Of a stretch of 64,000 bases of DNA, positions 8,101 to 16,092 are shown piece by piece. The notes beneath the pieces were generated by a model. That model saw only the letters and a list, made by a program, of their open reading frames with translations, searched no databases and was not told the DNA's origin. Position 1 is the stretch's first letter, and each line of letters starts with the position of its first letter. Both the position numbers and the translations under genes were made by a program. This stretch comes from Paenibacillus sp. E222 (lineage in GTDB: Bacteria; Bacillota; Bacilli; Paenibacillales; Paenibacillaceae), in assembly GCF_013401555.1 (NCBI RefSeq), contig NZ_CP058552.1:4464001-4528000 (forward strand), in the 5' to 3' direction.

Positions 8101-8655
8101 TCAGTCAATTAACCACTCCGATTGGAGAATGGCATACTGATACTCGTCCACCCAGTTTCCTTTTGACATGTAATTTTGCAACATATGCCCTTCACGCCTC
8201 ATGCCTAAGCGTTCAAGAACGCGAATGGATTTGTCATTCCGTACATCCGTAAATGCAATCACCTTGTGTTTGCCCAGTGTTTTAAAAATATAATCCAACA
8301 ATGCCTTTAGCGCTTCATGGATATATCCATGCCCTTGATGCTCAGGTGAGAGAGTGAACCCAATCTCTACAATTCTCGGTTCATTAAGGGGTGTATGCAG
8401 AGCGCAATCTCCAATAAGCAGATCCGAATCCGCTAAGGCAAGAGCGAATTGAAACCATGTACCTGGCTGATTAGGAGTGTGGTTCATTTGCTTGTCAACA
8501 AACAATTCGGCATCCTCATACGAATAGTTCTCCCAGGATTGGAACTGGGAAATGGTTGGATTTGCTCGGTACTCGTAGAAAGGCAGCGTATCCTGCAAGC
8601 CAAATTGCCTAATATGTAGACGATCTGTTACTGCATATACCTGTGACTTCTTCAT
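8101..8655 (-). CDS. GNAT N-acetyltransferase (RimJ/RimL type)
   Basis: 184 residues, acetyl-CoA-dependent acetyltransferase. The pattern TDRLHIRQFGLQD at the start, the PxxxxxGHGYIHEALKALLDYIF acetyl-CoA loop (about residues 95-125) and the late NDKSIRVLERLGMRREGHML are typical of the RimJ/RimL group that acetylates protein N-termini, antibiotics or small amines. ATG follows GGAG by 9 bases. Single gene on the minus strand, convergent with the SDR gene. Confidence 0.9.
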   Translation of the reverse strand: MKKSQVYAVTDRLHIRQFGLQDTLPFYEYRANPTISQFQSWENYSYEDAELFVDKQMNHTPNQPGTWFQFALALADSDLLIGDCALHTPLNEPRIVEIGFTLSPEHQGHGYIHEALKALLDYIFKTLGKHKVIAFTDVRNDKSIRVLERLGMRREGHMLQNYMSKGNWVDEYQYAILQSEWLID

Positions 8656-8785
8656 ATTTTCTATCTCCGTTCTGAAAAGTAATTTAATTGGAGTATATAC
8701 GCTTTTTTTTCTTTCTTAATAATATTATCTTACTAACACAGTAAATAAAAGTGAATGCAATAGAGCTTCAGTAACAGCATTTCTC

Positions 8786-8832
8786 TTGTTATTCGCAAGC
8801 TAATGTTTTATATTGACATAATAGTAGGTCAA
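8786..8832 (+). promoter_or_regulatory. Promoter and candidate TetR operator
   Basis: TTGTTA (8786-8791), 17 bases, TATATT (8809-8814). Just downstream TTGAC (8813-8817) and GTCAA (8828-8832) form an inverted repeat where a TetR repressor could bind for autoregulation. Confidence 0.5.
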
Positions 8833-8853
8833 AAAAAGAGGTGATCCGACGAG

Positions 8854-9576
8854 ATGACTCCACGCACGAAAGAACAAAACGAAGAAATCCGGCTGCGGCG
8901 TCTGGCGCAAATCCGTAAAGCCGCTGCCGATGTGTTTTTGAATAAAGGGCCTTTACTGGAAATCCGAGATGTGGCCGCTCAGGCTGGACTCGGGTATGGC
9001 ACGGTATATCATTATTACAGCAATAAGGGCGATTTGCTCAACGATCTCCTGTGGGACGCATTGGAGCGGGCCGAGGGATGGCCAGATGCCCCGCGCGATT
9101 CGGCTTTGGGCGAGGAGCCAGCGAGTGGGCCCTTCGTCTTGGGTGCTGCCGTGCACACCGGGAATGCGATTGCGACGAATTCCAGCCGGGAAAGCCATGA
9201 AACGACCGCTTCCGCAGAACTTGGCCCCGTCGCGGCAGCCAGCGTCCAGTTGCTGCAGCTTTGGGCGGAGGACCACGCCCTATACTTGCTGCATAAGCTG
9301 GCTGTTGAGGGTTTTGCCTCGCTACCTGAAGCTCGATCAGCCACACTCTTGGCCGCTTTTCGGCATGAAGTGGTTGCGCCATTTGCCGCGCTGGTGGACA
9401 CCGGGCATGCGTCAGACGGGGATGCCGCTTCCGGCGGGAAAGCGGCGGAGCAGCCCTATGGACTGCAGCGCGCGGAAATGCTGCTGGCCGCCTTGGTTGG
9501 CTGCGCCTCGCTATCGATGCGTCGCGACAAGCTGCACGAAGAGGCGATGGATATCGTCCGGATATTAAAATTATAG
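8854..9576 (+). CDS. TetR/AcrR-family regulator
   Basis: 240 residues. N-terminal HTH: RRLAQIRKAAADVFLNKG, EIRDVAAQAGLGYGTVYHYY, SNKGDLLNDLL. The ligand-binding half is unusually rich in Ala, Gly and Glu and is encoded by DNA clearly more GC-rich than its neighbours (about 9040-9575), with low similarity to anything I recognise and long overlapping open frames on other strands as a by-product. The methionine aminopeptidase starts 12 bases after its stop, so the two are co-transcribed. Confidence 0.88.
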   Translation: MTPRTKEQNEEIRLRRLAQIRKAAADVFLNKGPLLEIRDVAAQAGLGYGTVYHYYSNKGDLLNDLLWDALERAEGWPDAPRDSALGEEPASGPFVLGAAVHTGNAIATNSSRESHETTASAELGPVAAASVQLLQLWAEDHALYLLHKLAVEGFASLPEARSATLLAAFRHEVVAPFAALVDTGHASDGDAASGGKAAEQPYGLQRAEMLLAALVGCASLSMRRDKLHEEAMDIVRILKL

Positions 9577-9588
9577 GATGGATGAGGA

Positions 9589-10350
9589 GTGAATAAACAA
9601 AAGATGATCATTATAAAATCACCTAGGGAAATTGAAGAAATGAAGCCGGCGAGCCAAATCGTTGCGGACTGCTACCGCGAGGTGACCAAACTCATTGAGC
9701 CCGGCATCACCACGCTAGAAATCAATGATTTTGTTGCCAGACACATCACCAAGCTGGGTGGCAAGCAGTTTACGAAAGGGTATAATGGTTTTCCCGCCGA
9801 AACCTGCATTTCGATCAACGATGTCGTAGCCCACGGCATTCCCTCGAACCGGGTTCTTCAGGACGGTGACTTGCTGAAACTCGACATCGTCGCGGAATAC
9901 GGAGGATGGTTTGGCGACTCGTGCATGAGCTATGCGGTGGGCAATATTCGGCCGGAAGCGCAAAAATTAATGAAGGTGACAAAGGAATGCTTGGATCTGG
10001 GAATTGCCCAGGCTGTACCCGGGGGCCGACTCGGCGATATAACGTCGGCGATTCAAAAGCATGCGGAAGCTCACGGGTATTCGGTCGTACGCGATCTGTT
10101 GGCGCACGGAATCGGTCGGAGCCTACACGAGGAACCGACCTATGAGCATATCGGCGTAGCCGGCAAAGGCATTCGATTAAAAGAAGGCATGGTGTTTACC
10201 ATTGAACCGATGATTAACGAAGGTACGTTCCGTATCACGATCGACGAAGATCATTGGACGGCGAGAACGGCCGACGGCAAGTTGTCGGCACAATATGAGC
10301 ATACGATCGCAATCACGTCGGATGGACCGCTGATTTTAACGGCTCAGTAA
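9589..10350 (+). CDS. map: Type I methionine aminopeptidase (accessory copy, TetR-linked)
   Basis: 253 residues. The five metal ligands of the pita-bread fold are present: D99, D110, H173, E206 and E237, plus catalytic H82 in VAHGIPS. It removes the initiator methionine from new proteins. GTG start at 9589, with GGATGG 6 bases upstream; ATG 9604 would be the alternative but is poorly spaced. It is not in the usual adk-map-infA ribosomal context, and a second non-identical copy lies at 24386, so both are probably extra copies beside a housekeeping gene elsewhere. Coupling to a TetR gene suggests inducible expression, for example a spare enzyme for when an inhibitor attacks the main one; that is speculation. 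Confidence 0.92.
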   Translation: MNKQKMIIIKSPREIEEMKPASQIVADCYREVTKLIEPGITTLEINDFVARHITKLGGKQFTKGYNGFPAETCISINDVVAHGIPSNRVLQDGDLLKLDIVAEYGGWFGDSCMSYAVGNIRPEAQKLMKVTKECLDLGIAQAVPGGRLGDITSAIQKHAEAHGYSVVRDLLAHGIGRSLHEEPTYEHIGVAGKGIRLKEGMVFTIEPMINEGTFRITIDEDHWTARTADGKLSAQYEHTIAITSDGPLILTAQ

Positions 10351-10369
10351 TAAATTTATGAATCTAAGA

Positions 10370-10398
10370 AAACCGCGTTGTTATGCGGTTTTTTTATT
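10370..10398 (+). terminator. Terminator after the TetR-map operon
   Basis: AAACCGC / GCGGTTT stem, 8-base loop, T-run. Confidence 0.9.
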
Positions 10399-10525
10399 AT
10401 GACTTGGGTATCATGCCCAGGATAGCGCAATTGTTAAGTGATAATATCATTTAGTAATATAGAAGAATCTAGCCATACGTAATACTTAAGTTACATGGGG
10501 ATTTCTTACAGGGAGGTTACTTACA

Positions 10526-11650
10526 ATGCATTATGACGTAATCGTAATAGGAGCAGGTTCAATGGGGATGGCGGCGGGTTATTTTTTATCCAAGAGTGGG
10601 AAAAGTACATTATTAATCGATTCTTTTAACCCGCCCCATAACAAAGGCAGTCATCACGGAGAGACGAGAATCATTCGACACGCGTATGGTGAAGGTGAAA
10701 ATTATGTTCCGTTGGCGCTCAAGTCTCAAGAATTATGGAATGACTTAGCAAAAGTGTCGGGAAAACAGTTATTTCTCCCTACCGGGGTTCTAAACGTGGG
10801 TTACGAGAAAACAGATTTTATCCAAAATATCATTTCAAGCTCAAAAACATATTCATTGCCACTTGAAATTTTAGATTCCATTGAAGTAAATAAGCGCTGG
10901 CCAGGCATCACTTTACCGAACAACTACATCGGCTGTTACGAACCAACTTCAGGAGTGCTGAAATGTGAGGAGTGCATCGAAGCCTATCGAGAACTCGCAG
11001 AGCAGAACGGAGCGACCATCATAACCAATAGCAAAGTAAAAGAAATCATGGTTCATGATCAAAGAGTTAACATCAAAACCGATGATCATACTTTTAGCGC
11101 AGATGCATTAGTAGTTTCGGCAGGGGCCTGGTCAGGAAGTCTTCTTTCCATGTTGGATCTAAATCTTCCTCTTAACCCTATAAGAAAAACATTTGCCTGG
11201 TTTGATACTAATGAAGATTTATATAATCATAAGGAGTTCCCAGCCTTTTCCTTCGAAACATCTAACGGACATTATTATGGTTTCCCAAGCATCGATGGTT
11301 CCGGATTAAAATTAGGCCGACATGATGGAGGAGATACAATCGATCCAGATGAAGCCATCCAGGGATTTGGTGAACTAAAGGAAGACACAACAGATTTAAA
11401 ACAATTTTTACATCACTATATGCCCTCTGCACAAGAATTGAAGTTCGGTAAAACGTGTATGTACACAATGACTCCTGACGAAGATTTCATTATCGATACA
11501 CATCCTAACTATCCTAACGTTGCCATTGCATCCGGTTTCTCAGGACATGGCTTTAAATTCAGCAGTGTAGTTGGACAGATTTTAAGTGATTTGATTATAT
11601 CAGGGAAAACGGAACATAACATTTCTACATTTTCAATCAATCGATTTTAA
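10526..11650 (+). CDS. Monomeric sarcosine oxidase / N-methyltryptophan oxidase-like flavoenzyme
   Basis: 374 residues, family length. Rossmann FAD motif GAGSMGMAAGYFLSKSG near residue 9, the signature GSHHGETRIIRHAYGEG near residue 44, substrate loop and the cysteine that carries covalent FAD (C311 in FGKTCMYTMTPD), then FSGHGFKFSS near the C-terminus. The family oxidatively demethylates N-methyl amino acids (sarcosine, N-methyl-tryptophan, pipecolate), giving formaldehyde and H2O2. Ribosome site GGGAGG 10 bases before ATG. Monocistronic between terminators; no regulator next to it. Which N-methyl substrate is used cannot be told from the sequence. Confidence 0.9.
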   Translation: MHYDVIVIGAGSMGMAAGYFLSKSGKSTLLIDSFNPPHNKGSHHGETRIIRHAYGEGENYVPLALKSQELWNDLAKVSGKQLFLPTGVLNVGYEKTDFIQNIISSSKTYSLPLEILDSIEVNKRWPGITLPNNYIGCYEPTSGVLKCEECIEAYRELAEQNGATIITNSKVKEIMVHDQRVNIKTDDHTFSADALVVSAGAWSGSLLSMLDLNLPLNPIRKTFAWFDTNEDLYNHKEFPAFSFETSNGHYYGFPSIDGSGLKLGRHDGGDTIDPDEAIQGFGELKEDTTDLKQFLHHYMPSAQELKFGKTCMYTMTPDEDFIIDTHPNYPNVAIASGFSGHGFKFSSVVGQILSDLIISGKTEHNISTFSINRF

Positions 11651-11723
11651 GAATCCATTCAAGAGAATCTTTACGAGCTGCCCCTCGTATGCCGTGCGAA
11701 AACAATCTAGCGATAAAAAGATA

Positions 11724-11763
11724 AAAAGACCGGTCTTCTTTTAATAGAAGTTTGGTCTTTTTT
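11724..11763 (+). terminator. Terminator after the amine oxidase gene
   Basis: AAAAGACC / GGTCTTTT outer stem with inner CTTCT / AGAAG stem, then T-run. Confidence 0.88.
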
Positions 11764-11799
11764 GCATTTACAGAATATTAACACGATGCAGATACGGAT

Positions 11800-11848
11800 T
11801 TGATTTTTAACCCGTAACATAAGTATTAGATGTGGGAACGGTCCCACA
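11800..11848 (+). promoter_or_regulatory. Promoter and LacI-type operator of the phosphodiester operon
   Basis: TTGATT (11800-11805), 18 bases, TATTAG (11824-11829). Immediately downstream lies an 18-bp palindrome TGTGGGAACGGTCCCACA (11831-11848) with arms TGTGGGA/TCCCACA and a central CG, the symmetry of LacI-family operators. The operon contains its own LacI gene (14186), the likely ligand. Confidence 0.75.
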
Positions 11849-11911
11849 TTCAGGGGAAGTGTATCACGCAAGTCATCAATATAACGGAATAATGAAAGGT
11901 GGTGCGGCGCA

Positions 11912-12379
11912 ATGAAGCTGCTGGATCTGCAAGGATACGCATCTCCCGAGGATTCCAAAACACATATCCGCATTCCTTTTGAATTGGAAGAGGGCTGTGG
12001 AAAGCTGAACCTGCGACTACAATATACGCCGAAAACGCTCGAGAATCGGGAGAAGGCGCTACGGCTGCTCAAGGACAGTTACGATCTATACATTTTGCCG
12101 CAAAATCGGGAATACGCGATTGCCAATGCCGACCATCATCTCCCTCTGAAAAATCTGATCACACTCTCGCTGGATGATGCGCGGGGATACCGAGGGGCGT
12201 GCCACCGCCAAGACGAGGTGCAGGATCTATACGTATCGGAGGGAGAAGCTTCTCCCGGCCTAATGGCGGGCGAGCTGGTTCCGGGGCCTTGGAGCGTCAC
12301 ATTAAGCCTGCACTGCATCGTGACCGATACGTGCGCTTATCGGCTGGAAGTCTGGACGACAGAGGAGGACTCGATATGA
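11912..12379 (+). CDS. Unknown protein, first gene of the LacI/PHP/GDPD/ABC operon
   Basis: 155 residues with no signal peptide or membrane segment. I cannot name the family. Composition suggests a beta-sandwich: alternating strands in HIRIPFELEEGCGKLNLRLQ at the N-terminus and GPWSVTLSLHC, YRLEVWTT at the C-terminus, a pattern seen in accessory domains that sit ahead of CehA/McbA-type metallohydrolases. Its stop overlaps the start of the PHP gene (ATGA), so the two proteins are translationally coupled and may act as one unit. Ribosome site AAAGGTGG 9 bases before ATG. Confidence 0.75.
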   Translation: MKLLDLQGYASPEDSKTHIRIPFELEEGCGKLNLRLQYTPKTLENREKALRLLKDSYDLYILPQNREYAIANADHHLPLKNLITLSLDDARGYRGACHRQDEVQDLYVSEGEASPGLMAGELVPGPWSVTLSLHCIVTDTCAYRLEVWTTEEDSI

Positions 12380-13452
12380 AGTGGTTCGCCTGTGAACTGC
12401 ATACGCATACGCTGCACAGCGATGGCAGTCAGACGCTGGGAGAACTGGCAGCGGGAGCAGCTAATCTGGGCTTCGACGCCATCGCGCTGACCGATCACAA
12501 CACGATGTCCGGTTTGAGCGGCAAAGCAGAAATCGAGCAGAAATACGGACTACGAATCATCCCCGGCATGGAATGGACAACTTTTCACGGCCATATGGTG
12601 ACGATCGGACTGAGCGCTTTTGCTGATTGGCGTCAAGCGAATCGGGATGGAATCGATGAGGGGATCGAGAACGTGCATCGCCTTGGTGGAATCGCTGGGC
12701 TTGCTCATCCCTTCCGGATCGGAAGTCCGGCGTGTACGGGTTGTTTCTGGGAATACGAGATTGGGAACTGGTCCGCCGTTGATTACATTGAAGTCTGGTC
12801 CGGCACGTTCCCTTCCATTCAGACGAACAATCGGCGTGCATTTGATCTGTGGACGGAGAAACTGAATGAAGGATATCGGATCGCGGCCACTTCAGGCAGG
12901 GACTGGCATGCGCAGGGCGAGACAGACGATCCGATCTCGGTGACTTACCTCGGCATCGAGGACGACGCAGTGGCGGGGAACGGGGATTCGACAGCCCTTT
13001 CGCTCCATGAAGAAATGCTTATCCAAGCGCTGCGAGAAGGGCGCGCGTCCGTAACGATAGGTCCTCTGCTGACCCTGACACTGGCCGCTGGAGGTGCAAT
13101 CTATGCAATCGGCTCTACGTTTCCAACGGCAGACGAGAGACGGGAAACTGCAGAGGAGCCGATCCGGGCGAACTTGACGCTGGACTTCTCGGTCCGCACC
13201 GGACTGTGGTCGCTACCGAACCAGGTCTGCAAATTGAAGCTGTATTCCAATCTGGGCGAGGAGCTTAACCTTGAAGTTCCGTCTTCATCGGACGGACAGA
13301 TGATGCAACTCGAAGCCCAACTGAGGGAGTCAGCTCCAGATATTCCCCGCAGGTGGATTCGCGCCGAGCTATGGGGAACCGTACGAGGAGCCCATGTGCT
13401 GATCGCCTTTACCAACGCGATCTATTTCGAAGAAGGAGGATACTCGCGATGA
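12376..13452 (+). CDS. PHP-domain phosphoesterase (CehA/McbA-like metallohydrolase)
   Basis: 358 residues from ATG 12376. The PHP metal-site motifs are complete at the N-terminus: ELHTHTLHSDGS (H9, H11, D16), LTDHNTMSG, the Glu in PGMEWTTF, GLAHPF and SGRDWHAQ. This fold hydrolyses phosphate esters with two or three metal ions. The last 100 residues form a beta-rich domain. The start overlaps the preceding stop by ATGA and the GDPD gene begins at its own stop by another ATGA, so production is coupled. With GDPD and an importer in the same operon, the probable task is to split an imported organophosphate; the exact bond cleaved is unknown. Confidence 0.87.
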   Translation: MKWFACELHTHTLHSDGSQTLGELAAGAANLGFDAIALTDHNTMSGLSGKAEIEQKYGLRIIPGMEWTTFHGHMVTIGLSAFADWRQANRDGIDEGIENVHRLGGIAGLAHPFRIGSPACTGCFWEYEIGNWSAVDYIEVWSGTFPSIQTNNRRAFDLWTEKLNEGYRIAATSGRDWHAQGETDDPISVTYLGIEDDAVAGNGDSTALSLHEEMLIQALREGRASVTIGPLLTLTLAAGGAIYAIGSTFPTADERRETAEEPIRANLTLDFSVRTGLWSLPNQVCKLKLYSNLGEELNLEVPSSSDGQMMQLEAQLRESAPDIPRRWIRAELWGTVRGAHVLIAFTNAIYFEEGGYSR

Positions 13453-14201
13453 ACAAATTCCCGCTGATCACAGCCCATACTGGCTGCATGAGCCATCCCG
13501 ATCATTCTTTCGAGTCACTTGAGGCGGCGCTAAGACTTGGCGTAGATATTTACGAAGACGATATCCGTTCCACTCGGGACGGCGTACCGGTGCTCGCCCA
13601 CGATGAAGATATCACTTTGGCAGATGGGAGCTGCGGCAGTCTTACAGAAATGACACTGAAGGAGTTGAACACCGCTAGACTAGCGCCCGTTCCGACGCTT
13701 CAGGATGTGCTTGAGCAGATACGCTCAGCCGGTAAAATGATGAATCTGGATATCAAAACAGACAGCGCTCTGGAGCCGGTGTCCGCCTTGATTGAACGGA
13801 TGGGGATGACGGAGATGGTGTTCTTCAGCGGCTGCGAATATGAGACGGCCCTCCAAGCCGGTCGATACGCTCCAAGCATCCGCAGACTGCTTAATGTGAA
13901 CATGCAAAGCTTCAGGAGTCTGAGCTGCGACGAGGCAGTGTTCAAGGCGTGTGCAAATGCTCACGAAGCCGGCTGCTTTGGGATTAACGTGCCGTATCAG
14001 GTCGTTCAGCCAGAACTTATGGAAGCTGTGCGGCGGAATGGTCTGGCTATCTACGTCTGGACGGTTACGGAGGCGGACGACATGCGGCGACTTGCACAGT
14101 TGGGCGTTGACTCGATAACAACCCGTGATCCGGCGAAGCTGATTGCTGTCCGGGAAGAGACGGATTTTGCAAAGGAGAATAGGGATTGGACAATAAGCTG
14201 A
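13449..14201 (+). CDS. Glycerophosphodiester phosphodiesterase-like protein with altered HRG motif
   Basis: 250 residues, GDPD TIM barrel. The metal ligands E36 and D38 (IYEDDIRSTRDGVPV), the second catalytic histidine in LAHD (H51) and the Lys in MNLDIKTD are present, followed by the late EADDMRRLAQLGVDSITTRDP that is typical of the family. The first motif, normally HRG...PENT, reads HTGCMSHPDHS: the catalytic His (H10) is kept but the Arg is Thr and PENT is PDHS. It is therefore related to, but may differ in substrate from, enzymes that release glycerol-3-phosphate and an alcohol. ATGA overlap with the PHP gene. No signal peptide, so cytoplasmic. Confidence 0.85.
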   Translation: MNKFPLITAHTGCMSHPDHSFESLEAALRLGVDIYEDDIRSTRDGVPVLAHDEDITLADGSCGSLTEMTLKELNTARLAPVPTLQDVLEQIRSAGKMMNLDIKTDSALEPVSALIERMGMTEMVFFSGCEYETALQAGRYAPSIRRLLNVNMQSFRSLSCDEAVFKACANAHEAGCFGINVPYQVVQPELMEAVRRNGLAIYVWTVTEADDMRRLAQLGVDSITTRDPAKLIAVREETDFAKENRDWTIS

Positions 14202-15250
14202 ATCATAGTTTGCGGGAGCTGGCCCAACTGGCCGGTGTATCGAAATCGACCGCTTCTCGGGTGATCTCCGGAAACGGATATGCGAGTCCTGAAGTCCGGG
14301 ATCGCGTCCTGAAGGCGGTCGAGCAGCTTCGCTACAAGCCGAGCGCCGTCGCCCGGGCGATGGTTGCCAAGCGTACGTACAACATCGGAGTCATCGTTTT
14401 CCGTGACAGGCTGCCGATTGTGTCCCACACGCTGTATGGCAGAATCATTGACGAGATACTGATGTCCGCTGAAGAGATGGGCTACTCGATTTTCCTGAAG
14501 ACCGATAGGGAAATGTCGCTGCGCTCCACCGATTATATGCTGGAACAGCGTGTGGATGGACTCATTCTGGTCAGCCGGCTGCAGAAGAACGTCATCGATT
14601 ACGTCAAAAACTTCAATATCCCTTATCTGATGGTGAACGGATCGACGGAAGATCCGGACGTCGTACATCTTGTGAGCAACGATGAAGCCGGTGGAGAACG
14701 AGCGGCACAGCATTTATATGACTGCGGACACCGCAAATTCTTTATCATCGCCGGACCGAGCGAGCATCGGAGCCACTCGCTGCGATTGGAGGGCTTCCGA
14801 AAGCGGCTTGAATCCCTCGGTGTTAGTTCTGAACAGGACGGGTTTACCATTGCCGAGTCGTCGGAATCAAGCTTCGATTCCGGTCGGAAGTTGATGGAGG
14901 AGCATTATGTGGCCTTCCGGGAGGGACGATACAGCGCTCTGTTCAGTACAAATGACATGCTTGCACTGGGGGCGATGAAGGTGCTGATGGAGCGCGGCGT
15001 CCGCGTTCCGGAGGAAGTATCCGTTATGGGCTACGACAATACCGAAGTGGCCGGCATGTACCACCCATCGCTGACTACCGTCAGCGTGGATGCGTCTGGT
15101 ATCGGCCGAGACGCGGTATCGATTCTGGATCGCCTGATTAGCGGCGAGGGGAGCGTGCCGCGACTGATTGAATACGAAAGCGAAGTGATTGTTCGTCAAT
15201 CGACGAATGGAAGGGAGGACGGAACATGTCTTGGTACTGGAAACACGTAG
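14186..15250 (+). CDS. LacI-family regulator
   Basis: 354 residues. N-terminal HTH and hinge helix: LRELAQLAGVSKSTASRVIS, VRDRVLKAVEQLRYKPSAVARAM. Periplasmic-binding-like effector domain follows, with FSTNDMLALGAMKVL and VSVMGYDNTEVA. Starts at TTG 14186, 8 bases after AAAGGAG, overlapping the end of the GDPD gene by 16 bases. It should bind the 18-bp palindrome at 11831 and control its own operon; the inducer is probably the imported compound or its hydrolysis product. Confidence 0.92.
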   Translation: MDNKLNHSLRELAQLAGVSKSTASRVISGNGYASPEVRDRVLKAVEQLRYKPSAVARAMVAKRTYNIGVIVFRDRLPIVSHTLYGRIIDEILMSAEEMGYSIFLKTDREMSLRSTDYMLEQRVDGLILVSRLQKNVIDYVKNFNIPYLMVNGSTEDPDVVHLVSNDEAGGERAAQHLYDCGHRKFFIIAGPSEHRSHSLRLEGFRKRLESLGVSSEQDGFTIAESSESSFDSGRKLMEEHYVAFREGRYSALFSTNDMLALGAMKVLMERGVRVPEEVSVMGYDNTEVAGMYHPSLTTVSVDASGIGRDAVSILDRLISGEGSVPRLIEYESEVIVRQSTNGREDGTCLGTGNT

Positions 15251-16050
15251 GTCCGAGAAGAATAATCGAATTTGTGTTGCTGACCGTGTTCGCCATTTTT
15301 TTCGCGGGTCCGCTGGTCAATCTGCTAGTGCTTGCCTTTAGTGAAAAGTGGAATTATCCGGATATTCTGCCCCAGGTATGGGGCTTCAAATGGTGGGAGT
15401 TCGTACTGGCGAAGGACGATATTGTCTCGTCGATCTCATTGTCGTTCCTCATTGCTACTCTGGTGACCTTGCTGTCCATCGTCGTCTGCATCCCAGCAGC
15501 GTATGCCTTCGCAAGACTCCAGTTTCCGCTGAAGCGGATGTTCCTGTTCTCGTTCCTGCTGACGCACGCTTTTCCGAAAATGGGGTTGTACGTCTCCATC
15601 GCAGTTCTTTTCTACCGGATTGGACTGATGAATACGCTGCTCGGCGTTGTGCTGATCCATATGATCAATGTGCTGATGTTCATGACCTGGATTCCGACCT
15701 CCGCCTTTCGCAACGTGCACCAGGCGCAAGAAGAATCAGCGCGGGATGTTGGGGCAAGCCCGTTCAAAGTGTTCCGCAGCATCACCCTGCCAATGGCAAT
15801 GCCCGGCATCATGGTCGCTTCGATCTTCACGTTCCTCAATTCGCTTGACGAAGCTCAGGGCACGTTCCTGGTCGGCATTCCCGATTACAAAACAATGCCA
15901 ATCGTCATGTACTCCATTATTTCCGACTTTCCGAGCAGCGCAGGAGCCGTATTCTCCATCATTCTGACGCTGCCGACCATTATTCTGCTGGTGGCAGCCC
16001 AGCGGCTGGTGAGCGCGGACGTGCTGGCAAGCGGTTTTCAAATGAAATAA
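15226..16050 (+). CDS. ABC importer permease (PotC/ThuG-like)
   Basis: 274 residues, about six membrane helices, with the permease EAA loop EESARDVGASPFKVFRSITLP that docks on the ATPase. Second-type permease (N-terminus short, PotC-like). Starts at ATG 15226 after GGGAGGACGG and overlaps the LacI gene by 25 bases. Works with the permease at 18311, the ATPase at 16093 and the binding lipoprotein at 17148. Confidence 0.92.
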   Translation: MSWYWKHVGPRRIIEFVLLTVFAIFFAGPLVNLLVLAFSEKWNYPDILPQVWGFKWWEFVLAKDDIVSSISLSFLIATLVTLLSIVVCIPAAYAFARLQFPLKRMFLFSFLLTHAFPKMGLYVSIAVLFYRIGLMNTLLGVVLIHMINVLMFMTWIPTSAFRNVHQAQEESARDVGASPFKVFRSITLPMAMPGIMVASIFTFLNSLDEAQGTFLVGIPDYKTMPIVMYSIISDFPSSAGAVFSIILTLPTIILLVAAQRLVSADVLASGFQMK

Positions 16051-16092
16051 ACATGTTTCGGTCGATATATCGAAGCAAAGGGAGGCAGAAGT

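Noticed and set aside
8969..9568. Long alternative frames on both strands over the TetR gene (199, 128, 114, 107 codons)
   Set aside because: They result from the GC-rich third positions of the TetR gene; only the TetR frame has a recognisable HTH, ribosome site and promoter.
12199..12375. N-terminal extension of the PHP protein
   Set aside because: The frame is open upstream, but it overlaps the preceding gene entirely, and ATG 12376 in an ATGA junction gives the natural start with the HxH motif at residue 9.
14051..14713. 220-codon minus-strand frame
   Set aside because: Antisense to the GDPD and LacI genes, no domain, no ribosome site.
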